Under the pieces are notes generated by a model that was given only the letters and a program-made list of their open reading frames with translations, ran no database searches and was not told the DNA's origin. Shown in pieces: positions 45,507 to 54,865 of a stretch of DNA of 64,000 nt. The stretch's first letter is position 1. Each line of letters starts with the position of its first letter. The stretch covers positions 27,886,075 through 27,950,074 of the forward strand of contig CM071935.1 in assembly GCA_016081115.2 (NCBI GenBank), in the 5' to 3' direction. Position numbers and translations under genes: made by a program. The stretch is from Rehmannia glutinosa (lineage: Eukaryota; Streptophyta; Magnoliopsida; Lamiales; Orobanchaceae).

Positions 45507-46196
45507 GAGCATCCCCAACTCATGACACCAAATTTGGTGTTTTGGTGTAATTTTTCAAAAATCATCTCCAACCCACTACACTAAATCTTACACCAAATGA
45601 GTATTTTAATATTGTATTTTCATTATGGAATAACAAATTTATTTGTTTTATGCAATTATTTCTCTTGCTTATATTTTATTACTATTAATGTAACTAAATA
45701 AAAACTTATATTTAACTAATATTACATCAATTAATTATATTGCAAAATAAATATTACAACTAATATCACCATAAATAAAAATACTAAATTGCACACTAGG
45801 CAATAAAAACGACAAACCTAAAACTAATATTTAAAGATAAAAGAAGATTAATTAAATTGTAATGTTGTTTATTAATTATTGTAGTTTCTAGAAAATTTTA
45901 AGTTTAGTTTATAATAATTTATTGGTAAATATTAACTATTGTTAGTTTTTATAATTGTTCATCTAAAATAATAACTATATACAAAATTTAAATAACTAAA
46001 ACCATATTACAAATGAATTATATATCAAATATAGGATACAATAGGAATTAAAAGTTTGAAGTAGAAGAAATTGAAGGGCAAAGAAGGAATATTTGTATTA
46101 CACCAAATTTGGTGTAATGTTTAAAGTTGGGTTGGAGGGAATTTTTTAGATATTTGGTGTTTTGGTGTGGGATTTGAAGTTGGGTTGGAGTTGGTC
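45507..46196. mobile_element. PIF/Harbinger-type (Tourist-like) MITE, 690 bp, TSD TTA
   Basis: The ends GAGCATCCCCAACTCATGAC and, on the reverse strand, GACCAACTCCAACCCAACTT are imperfect inverted repeats. Both are followed inward by the palindromic ACACCAAATTTGGTGT word. 3-bp duplications TTA flank it (45504-45506 and 46197-46199). The interior is AT-rich and non-coding. The GAGCATCYCCAAC end and TTA duplication are hallmarks of plant Tourist/Harbinger MITEs. Confidence 0.85.
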
Positions 46197-46338
46197 TTAC
46201 GCATGTGGTCGTAGCACTAAAAGCCCAAACATTTGCTACACTTCTTGCTAGGGATGGCTATGGGTCCTCGTAAAAACTGATCCGTCGCGACCCATTTCAT
46301 TTGGCCAGAGTTATGATAGGGGAAATGGGTTTGTCCAC

Positions 46339-48273
46339 GTTCCAAGAAAAGGACACCTTTTTATGGTCTCGGGCTTTTTCAGGACTTTTTTACGGTCCCA
46401 CGCTTTTTTAGATCCTTTTTACGCTCCCGCAAAAATTTTCGGATTTTTTGTACGTTGTTGTTTCAAACTTATTTCGAACATGTTTTATCTAATAAAATTT
46501 CAGTAAAAAAATAGTTTCTGCCCCTATTCAATAATCAATTTTATACTCGAAATCTTATAAAAAATCATGAAATATACACATATTAAAACCAAACAAATTG
46601 AAACAATATAGAAACAACACATGAATAAATAAACACAACCAATGCATCGAAAATGTCAAAAACATGGAACAACAAAGAAAAAATAGAATACCATAAAAAA
46701 CTATATAGAAATAACCCAGAAATAATATAAACAATTTTGAAACACCATATGGACAAAGAAAGCTTAAAAATAGATAAAAAATTATATTTAAACATCGAAA
46801 ACTACATGAAACAACAAAAAAACATCAGAACAAAATTAAAACAGTATAAAAACAACCCAAAAACAACGTAAACAATATTAGAAATGCCACATAAGCAAAA
46901 AGAGCTTGAAAATAGGTAATATATTGTATTGAGACATTGAAAGCTACATGGAAACACAAAAAAAACATCAGAACAACATTAAAAATATTATCGAACAACC
47001 TAGAAGCCACAGAAATAATATATAAAACAACACATGAACAAAAAAGAAGCAAAAAAAAAAATAGATGTAAAAGTTGTATTGAAACATTAAAACAAAATAG
47101 AAATAATCAAAAAACAAATGTAACATCGAAACAATAAAAATAACCTATAAAGCAATGCTGGAATAAAAAAATAAAAATAAAAAAGCATAAAAGTATCCAA
47201 AAAATATGCAGGTACGTAAAAAAAATCAAAAAGTCAACAGGGAATGTATAAAAGTGAATTGGGCGTAAACAATGTCTTTTTTTCGAAAAAGTAGGGTAAG
47301 CATGACAATTTCTCTTTTTATTTAGACTAGACCAGACTCAAACTTGACCCAATTAATTTTGAGAAATTGTTGGAAATGTCTACAAATTTTGGAAAAAAAG
47401 ACAATGTTTACGCTCACATTACTTTTGTACTCTTTTTTTTTTCTATGCTCCTGCATATTCTTTGGTTGTTTTCACATTTTCTTTGATTTTTTTTTGTTCT
47501 TGTATCACTTTATATGTTATATATGTTCTTTCGATATTGTTTATATTTATTTCTTGGCTGTTTCTATGTTGTTTCGATGTTTCAATACAATTTTAACTTA
47601 TTGTTTATGCTCTTTTTTGTTCATGCTTTGTTTTATATATTGTTTCTGTTGTTTTTTGGGTTGTTTTATGCAATGTTTTTAATGTTATTCTGATGTTTCT
47701 TTGTTGTTTCCATGTAGTTTTTAATGTTTCAATGCAGTTTTTACCTATTTTAAAACTCTTTTATTGATGTGGTGTTTTTTATATTGTTTATGTTGTTTTT
47801 GGGTTGTTTCTATACTTTTTTTTAATATTGTTCTGATGTATCTTTGTTGTTTCAATATAGTTTTCGATGTTTCAATGCGGTTTTTACCTATTATTAAGCT
47901 ATTATTGTTCATGTGGTGTTTGCTATTTATTTTTGTTGTTTCTAACTTTTTCATATATAGTTTTCAATGTTTTTCTATTGTTTCTTAGTTTTGTGTCCAT
48001 GTTTTCTATTGATCATGTGATGTTTCTATTTTATTTTCAATATGTTTTTTTTTCCAATATTTGTTGTTTTATGTGTTATTTAGTGGGAGACAAATTATTT
48101 TCAATATTATATTTTATTAGATGAAACATGTTTGAAACAATCATGCAACAACAACGTCAAAAAATTCGGAAAAATTGGTAGGAGCGTAAAATGTCCAAAA
48201 AAAACGCGGGAGCATTAAAAAGTCACGAAAAAGCCCGTGAGCGTAAAAAGGAATTATTTTTTTCTGGAATGTT
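46339..48273. mobile_element. Foldback element with ~0.9-kb inverted arms
   Basis: The left arm (46339-47284) and right arm (47391-48273) are diverged inverted copies. Outer landmarks are CGGGCTTTTTC (left, about 46370) against GAAAAAGCCCG (right, about 48226), and TACGTTGTTG (left) against CAACAACGTC (right). Inner landmarks are GTAAACAATGTCTTTTTTT (about 47263) against AAAAAAAGACAATGTTTAC (about 47394). Each arm consists of a degenerate array of AAACAACATGGAAAC-type words, reverse-complemented on the other side. The loop is about 106 bp. No transposase is encoded. Terminal duplications were not found, so superfamily assignment (possibly foldback MULE) is open. Confidence 0.65.
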
Positions 48274-48544
48274 GGGCAATTATATCCAAAGCCCATTAAT
48301 TTTTCTATTATTTAAATTATAATTATACGTATAATATTTATGAATTTTTTAGAAAAATATATGTTTTTTAGAAAGTATTAATAGTACTTTAAAAAAAAAT
48401 ATTTTTTTTATTTTTTAAAATAATAAAACGGGTCTATCCACCAAGTTAGGGTCCAAATCTTAAAAAGCCTTAACGGGTTGGATCTAAGATCTAAGTAAAC
48501 CCAACTACCCAAACTCATTGGTATCCTATCATCAAGGTCATGAG

Positions 48545-49211
48545 TAGGGATGGCAACGAGATGGGTCAAAATCCGCCTCCACATTAAACTCGCCCCGTCT
48601 AGAACGGGCCAAAACTCGATTAAACGGGTCCCGAAACGGGTCGTGGGCGGGTTTTGAAAAAACCCCGCCTGATCCTGGACGGGTAACGGGTCCTTATGAC
48701 CCGCCCCGTATACAATTAACTTTGTTAAATCTAACCGATCGAAAAAAAACAAAAACTTGGTCAAATCTAATATTAGTTATATTTTTAAGTCAAGGTTAAT
48801 TAATAAAAATTAGGACTACAGTGTACAACTTCAATTCTTCGCAACAGAGAATTGAAAATCTCGTCTATGTTAAACTGTAGTATGTTTGTAGATTCAGAGA
48901 ATTGAAGAAGAATGATCAATTATTCAACAAGCTTAAATGATTAATAAATTAAATGTAAAATTAAAATTTAGATTTTAAACAACACAAAGTTGATTTTTAA
49001 TTAAAAGAACAGAGAGGCTGAATATTTTAGTGCTAGCAGACAACTTTTTTCATTGTAGCGGGTTTGACGGGTTCAACCCGCCGGGTCGCTGGTCTAATGT
49101 GGGATTGGTCCCAAGGTAGGTACGGCAGGTCCCCGATCCATGATTTTCTTCGTGGGGGCGGGTTTTGGGTTTGGCCAAACCCATCCCAGACCAGCCCGGT
49201 TGGCATTCCTA
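48545..49211. mobile_element. Non-autonomous hAT MITE (667 bp), perfect 8-bp TSD
   Basis: The ends TAGGGATGGCAACGAG and, reverse-complemented, TAGGAATGCCAACCGG are inverted repeats. Perfect 8-bp duplications GTCATGAG flank it (48537-48544 and 49212-49219). GC-rich ACGGGTC/GACCCG words mark both subterminal regions. The middle is AT-rich with no ORF. Confidence 0.92.
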
Positions 49212-49339
49212 GTCATGAGATTTGATGTCTAGACTAATTTCAAAAACTTTGGATTGTTGATCATAGAGGGCACATGAGTTTTAGACGATTTCATTTACTA
49301 TAATTCGGGTTTGGCCGGTGCTTGTAGAGTACGTAACCT

Positions 49340-49448
49340 AATCGAAACACCCCAATTTTTCCTTATAAATCATATAAATTGGGTATATTTTTTAACTTAT
49401 TCTCCATCACAAAGAATTCATCATCATCAGCAGCAGCAGCAGCTTGCA
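49340..49448 (+). promoter_or_regulatory. Core promoter and 5' UTR of the phylloplanin-like gene
   Basis: A TATA-like CTTATAAATCATATAAATT (about 49362-49380) lies about 70-85 bp before the ATG. It is followed by a short CA-rich 5' UTR with a (CAG)n run (about 49427-49442) directly upstream of AATGGC, a good plant initiation context. Confidence 0.6.
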
Positions 49449-51534
49449 ATGGCCTTGAAATCCCTTGTTCTTGTTGGCCTTGTAATTGCTGCCATTTCTG
49501 TGCAGATGGCCGAAGCACAATTTGGGCTAAACCCTAATAATGGCATTAATTTTAACCTGTTGGGAGTTCAAGTCAGTTTGTATTGCACTCCTGATGGCAA
49601 CATGGGTATCTTTGGCCTCGCCACTCCACCTTTCAAAGGTAAGTAACTAGGAGAATAAACGAGTCGAGTAAAGTCGAATATAACACTCTTCAAACTTGTT
49701 TGAATTTTTATTGAGCATTAAAATTTGGGTTTGATTGTTTGGTTTGATTATCAATCGAATTAAGTTTAACGAGTTTTAGTCTATCTGAACACGAATTGAA
49801 CTCGAGTTACTTCATACTTTTACATACACATATTTTATTATTTTTACTAATCGAGTCGGACTTTATATATTACCAATCGAAAGAATGTATTCAAACTTGG
49901 TTTGTTATGTTAAAAAACTGAGCTCAAATAAGCTTTTAAAAATCGATCTCGAGTTGATATGGTTCTTCCAATCCTACGAGTAACTAAAATCCTTCCAATT
50001 ATTAATTGTCGCATTTTGATTGCAAGTACGTAGAAGTAAATGTGTCTCGCTGTTCGAAAACTATAGGTTAAATATTAATAAATCAAGCTCTTCTTTATGA
50101 TTTTTCAAGTTAGGGATTGCCGAGCCCAAAGTTTCATTATTATATTGATCATCTATATTTTAAATTTTTTGTTAAACTTCTATATGCATGTCGTCATGTG
50201 TATATCATTAATATGAAATATATTTTTAAAAAAATTATATACACATGATTGCATATATGTCTTATATAATAGAGTACTGCAAGATGTAACATGCATTAAC
50301 ATAAATTTGAATCCCTCAAAAAAAAAAAAAAAACATAAATTTGAATAGAAGATTGATACTGCAACAACTTCGGCTGTAATTAGTTAGAGCTCGAGTCATG
50401 GTACCAAGTTTGAGCTTGGCTCATTAATAGATGAACTTAAACTTGACTTAGCTTGAGATCAAGTTAGCATCTATTAATTAATTTAATTTTTCTTTATTTT
50501 CAAATTAATTGATATATATATATAGGGGGATCAAGTGAGATCATGTCTCTAGGTGAGACACAATGGACTAATCTCAACAATCCTCCACTATTAATCAATG
50601 GGTATGATTTAATGGATAAAAAATATATTAAAATATTAATTTAATCAATATAAGGATAGTAGAGTAAAATAACATAACAAGTTAGTTACAAAAATGGAAT
50701 CAAATCTCTTTCTCTCCCATACATCTCTCAATTTCCCCAATCTCACGTCTCTCTCTCTCATTCCTCCATTAACGCAAATAAAGAAAACTGTGAAGAACTC
50801 GAAAATTACAGTTCATAAAAATTACAGAGAAAAAACAAGAAAAATTGGTGCCATATTACAGAGAAATAACGAGCAGTGAGTTCGAAAACTAAATATGCAA
50901 CAAAACTCAACTAAATATGCATTATATGAAAACTATCCATGCAGCGTAAAAAACTAATATGTAGTACAATATATCAACGTCATAAACTATGCAACAAAAT
51001 CAACTAACTATGTATTATCTAGAAACTATTTATGCATTGTGGAATAACTAAATATGCAGTACAATATGTAACATCCCATTTTTATAATTTCCAAAAGCAA
51101 CATCCCATTTTCATAACTAAATATACATTATATTGAACCTATTTCTGCAGTGTAGTATAACTACATATGTAGTACGTTATATTCAATTGTGTATTGTTTT
51201 CGTAAAACAATGCCAACAAAATAACTAAATATGCATTATTTGATGTCTAAGTATGCAGTAGAAGAACCCTAAATATGTTGTAAAATAAAAATATTTGGAA
51301 AGAAAACAGGTTCCTTAAATTCTGCCACAAAATCCGGCAGTGTCAGTTTCAACCCATAAAATCCGCTGGGACCACTAATTTGAATTACAAAATTACAATC
51401 TTACCCTTAAAATCGCGAAAAATTAGAAAATAATTAAAAAACTGAATTAATCACATCCCTTCATTTTTTAAGATCAATGGGTAAGATGAGTCCACACTGT
51501 CTCACCTAGGGAGGGTGGTCTCATTTGAACCAAA

Positions 51535-51571
<37 letters not shown>

Positions 51572-53490
51572 GGAGGTTAAAATGAGACCACATATTATAG
51601 TGAGACAGTGTGGACTCATCTCAACCTTCCATTATCTACATCAATGGCTAAGATAAATAGGGCTTAAAATTACATTAAATATTTAATTAATGGAAAATAA
51701 GGGTATAATTGTCAAATTACCCAAGTGGGGGACCATCCAAATATGGAATCAGTTATTAGGAGAGAGAAAATCACGTGGGGAGAGAGAAAATCGCGATGGA
51801 GAGAGAAAATCGCGCATGTGCTCTGCGATACAGTATGCTGTACACTTATCATATATTTGTTGTATACTTAACACTATTTTAATGTATGTTTAGCATAATT
51901 TTACTGCATATTAAAATGGTCAAACAAAAATATGTGGGGACCGTGAATCAAGGAATCAGTTATATATATAGAGAGAATCACGCTCATTAATATGTGGGGA
52001 CCGTGGATTAACTAAATCAATTATAGAGAGAGAGAAATTCACGCTCATTATCGTGCTGTATATTTAGCATATATTTGATGTACACTTAACACTATTTTAA
52101 TGTATGTTTAGCATAATTTTACTGCATATTAAAATGGTCAAACAAAAATATGTGGGGACCGTGAATCAATGAATCAGTTATATATAGAGAGAGAATCATG
52201 CTCATTAATATGTGGGGACCGTGGATTAAGTAAATCAATTATATAGAGAGAGAAATTCACGCTCATTATCGTGCTGTATATTTAGCATATATTTGATGTA
52301 CACTTAACACTATTTTGCCGTATGTTTAACATTATTTTACTGCATATTAAAATGGTCAAACAAAAATATGTGGGGACCGTGGATTAAGTAAATCAATTAT
52401 AGAGAAAGAAAAAATCACGCTCATTAGTGATGTATATTTAGCATATATTTGGTGTATACTTAACACTATTTTGATGTATGTTTAACATAATTTTACTGCA
52501 TATTGCAATTGTCAAACAAAAATATAAGTATACAACAAAACACATATAAGTATACAACAAACCACCTATAAATATATAACAAAAAAACATAAGTATACAT
52601 CAACATAAATATATACATAAAAAATTAACTATTTATACAACAAAACACATCTAAGTATACATTGAAAAACATCTAAGTGTACAATAATCCTAACTGTCTC
52701 CTCGTAGGCCCTCATTTTCTCCACATCAGCATCGTCTTCTTCACCAATCCTCTGATCATGTCCTTTATTCTAAAACCCGAAAAAGTATCTACCGAACTCC
52801 GGCATTTAACATTCAAATTACTTGTAAAAAAATTATCAAGTGACGAGCAACCACATAAAGTACTAATGACACTAAAATAAAGTTGAAACATTGGAAATTC
52901 AAGACTAAAATAAATCAAGACAACATCTCTTATTATTAATTAATTAATCATATATTACATCAAAAATAAAACACCCCAAACAAATCCAATCAAAACCTGG
53001 AAATAGAAAGAATATGGGGCAATGGAGGTAAGAGCGTCGCCGTAAAGTTCTCCGCGACAACATTCAAGGCATCACCAATCCGGCCATCCGCCGTTTGGCT
53101 CGTCGAGGTGGCGTTAAGCGAATTAGCGGATTGATTTACGAAGAGACCCGTGGCGTGCTGAAGATTTTCTTGGAAAACGTTATCCGTGACGCCGTCACCT
53201 ACACCGAAACACGCTCGCAAAGAAAAACATCCTTTGCCATGGATGTGGTTTTGCTCTCAAGAGGCAGGGCCGTACTCTCTACGGCTTCGGTGGTTGAGGT
53301 CTCCCGCAGTGTTAGGGTTTTGTGTACATTTGGTGTAGTTATACAATTACCATGCTACCCTTTACTGATTTAAAAAAAATAAAAAAGGCAATTAAATTAG
53401 AAAGATCACAGCCATCTAAAATTTGAGATGTGTGGCCAGGATTAGTCCACACTGTCTCATTTTAATTGGGTGGTCTCATTTGATCCTATT

Positions 53491-53530
<40 letters not shown>

Positions 53531-53866
53531 ACGCATATTAACTAATATAGCAATATAAATTGAAATCTTTATACAGGTGCTTCTGTGACGTTACAATGTG
53601 GAAATAATGAGATAATTGCTAAAGCTACAACCAATAGTTATGGAATTAGCTATATGGTAACAAATCCAGCGCTTGTTTTGCCCTTCTTCCCTCCACAATC
53701 CAATTGCAAGGTCGTCGTTAACACGACTCTCTCCAGCTGCAACTCCACCCTACCATCATTTGGTGCCCTTGAATCGGCCCTAGGATTCGTCGGGACATTC
53801 CTCCTCGGAAACATGAAAGTTGCCAACTTTGCCCCTACTGGTTTCCATTACAATCCTAGTCTCTAG
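49449..53866 (+). CDS. Phylloplanin-like secreted protein (Pollen Ole e 1-like), two exons
   Basis: Exon 1 is 49449-49638 and exon 2 is 53577-53866. Splice sites are AAAG|GTAAGT and TATACAG|GTGC; joining them gives one open frame of 159 codons plus TAG. I chose the ATG at 49449, not an in-frame Met at 49311, because it starts directly with a signal peptide (MALKSLVLVGLVIAAISVQM-AEA) and follows a plausible promoter. The mature part has the Ole e 1-like pattern: YCTPDGN near the start, SVTLQCGNN, SYMVTNP, NCKVVVNTTLSSCN and a final APTGFHYNPSL. The APTGF ending and overall length match tobacco phylloplanin. Phylloplanins are secreted to leaf surfaces by short glandular trichomes and inhibit oomycete spore germination. 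That activity is family knowledge, not shown here. The coding sequence has no defects. Its 3.9-kb intron is swollen by two mobile elements. Confidence 0.88.
50525..51536. mobile_element. (TA)n-flanked inverted-repeat element 1 (1.0 kb)
   Basis: The left end reads ATCAAGTGAGATCA then AGGTGAGACACAATGGACT. The right end, reverse-complemented, reads TTCAAATGAGACCA then AGGTGAGACAGTGTGGACT, so the inverted repeats are about 40 bp and imperfect. It sits between TA dinucleotide runs. The interior has words such as AACTAAATATGCA repeated, but no ORF. Ends and setting match element 2. Insertion inside (TA)n is the behaviour described for rice Micron elements; whether this is the same superfamily is inference. 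Confidence 0.75.
51837..52510. repeat. 218-bp tandem repeats in element 2
   Basis: The landmark GCTGTATATTTAGCATATAT starts at about 51837 (diverged), 52055 and 52273, giving a 218-bp period; a fourth shortened unit starts near 52428 after about 155 bp. Each unit carries ATATGTGGGGACCGTG and a GAGAGAGAAAT stretch. Non-coding. Confidence 0.8.
53013..53297 (+). pseudogene. Histone H4 fragment captured inside a mobile element
   Basis: The sequence encodes H4 from about residue 11 to the stop. Clear blocks are KVLRDNIQGITNPAIRRLAR (reconstructed across frames only at its start), RRGGVKRISGLIYEETRG, VLKIFLENVIRDAVTYTE and, after frame changes, GRTLYGFGG followed by TGA (53295-53297). Seen defects: the start codon and N-terminal tail are missing, the frame is disturbed near 53020-53050, one base is inserted after YTE, one is lost shortly after, and one is lost at VVYALK. 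The histone fold codons are highly conserved, so the capture is fairly recent or the source is strongly constrained. Plant H4 genes are typically intronless, so DNA-level capture and retrotransposition cannot be told apart here. It cannot make a normal H4. Confidence 0.92.
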
Positions 53867-54639
53867 AAAGAGTTATAGTATTGGTGATTTGAGTGTTTAT
53901 GAAATAATTGAGTGAAACCAGTTATCGTTTTTCTTTTGGTTTTTTTTTTTTTTTTTTTTCCAGATTGCAACTTGTGATAACTTCTGTAGCCATACTTGAT
54001 GAAAGTGCGACATACTAGGTTGTTATTACCAAATACCAACTCTAGTATAGTCATCATCAGAAATGTAATAAAAGTCAAACTTGATTGTAATGCCAACTAT
54101 GTTTTTTTTTTTTTTTTTGGTTGAATAAGTTGGGAGTAGTGTGCAGGAGAGAGGATAATTTTCAAATAGATTGAAAGATATAGAATCGGAACTCTGGTCA
54201 ACACCCTTAAAAAGGGTGAGCAATACTACTTGAGCTACAAGCCGGTTGGTCTATCTATTAGTATAATAGCAACTTGGATTGTTTACGTTGTTTACATAGT
54301 GAATAAGACATGGAAGACATGGACTGAAATCAGGTTTCATACAATTGTGTTGCTCATCAGTAAATATTTATAGGCTAAAATGCAATTTTGGTCCTTTAAC
54401 TATAGGGGTGTGGTAAAATTGGTCCCTTAAAAATATGTGGTGGCAATTTAAGGACAAAAAATGAAAAAATCTAGAAATTTGAGGACTTTCGATGCTTGCT
54501 CGGCCCATTTGAGCTGACGTGTTAGAGAGAGAATTTAAAGGTGGCTGACATGGAGAAAAATAGGCCACAAGGACAATGACTAATTAGCATTAGTTGAATT
54601 AAAAACCATATATTAGTGATAAAAAAAAAACATTAATTT
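53867..54639. other. 3' flank of the phylloplanin-like gene and repeat debris
   Basis: No further gene is seen. A 22-base T run (53939-53960) and a second T run (about 54102-54118) are present. AATGTAATAAAAG (about 54063) could serve as a polyadenylation signal. From about 54370 the words AAATGCAATTTTGGTCCTTT, GGTAAAATTGGTCCC and GGCAATTTAAGGACAAAAAA resemble the ends of common plant non-autonomous elements, but a matching partner end was not established. Confidence 0.4.
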
Positions 54640-54865
54640 TTTTTGGCACCTCATTTTCTATGTAATTTCTACTTTAATTTGTAATAGATGAAAGCTGAAC
54701 TGAAAAGCAGCCAAGTAGAATTGCAGAAGACTTACTGAAAAAATTATCAGAAAACTTGCAGCTGGGTGGTGAGAAGAACAAGCTGACTTACAGCTGAGTT
54801 AACATTAGAAGACTCTCAGCCAAGTGCGACAGCCAATTCTATCAGAAGACTTACAGCTTGTTATC

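Larger units (their letters stand above)
51569..53492. mobile_element. (TA)n-flanked inverted-repeat element 2 (1.9 kb) with captured histone H4
   Basis: The left end GAGGTTAAAATGAGACCACA...AGTGAGACAGTGTGGACT pairs with the right end, reverse-complemented AGGATCAAATGAGACCACCC...AATGAGACAGTGTGGACT. The inverted repeats are about 44 bp, homologous to those of element 1. TA runs flank it (51537-51568 and 53493-53527), so the target duplication is hidden in the microsatellite. Inside are three 218-bp tandem repeats (51837-52510) and a histone H4-derived segment (about 53013-53297). No transposase is encoded, so it is a Pack-type non-autonomous element. Confidence 0.8.
49639..53576 (+). other. Intron of the phylloplanin-like gene, 3938 bp
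   Basis: The intron is bounded by GTAAGT and TATACAG. The first ~870 bp (49639-50511) look like ordinary AT-rich intron with no element recognised. The rest is dominated by two inverted-repeat elements separated and flanked by (TA)n runs (about 50512-50524, 51537-51568, 53493-53527). Only about 50 bp of native intron remain before the acceptor. Removing the two elements would leave roughly 1 kb. Confidence 0.85.

Noticed and set aside
47344..47682. Phe/Cys-rich ORF resembling a membrane protein
   Set aside because: It is the translation of T-rich degenerate repeats in one arm of the foldback element; the opposite arm gives the complementary artefact.
46249..48528. Possible hAT MITE enclosing the foldback (TAGGGATGGCTATGGGT ... 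ACTCATTGGTATCCTA)
   Set aside because: The ends are partly complementary (about 13 of 17), but the flanking 8-mers CTTCTTGC and TCATCAAG do not match at all, so the pairing is not supported.
49311..49448. Upstream in-frame Met at 49311 extending the phylloplanin-like protein by 46 residues
   Set aside because: The extension would place the TATA-like motif inside the coding region and bury the signal peptide; the ATG at 49449 starts directly with a hydrophobic signal sequence.
53095..53373. ORF that looks like a working histone gene
   Set aside because: It lacks the H4 start and tail, changes frame three or more times and runs past the true H4 stop in a shifted frame; it lies inside an inverted-repeat element.
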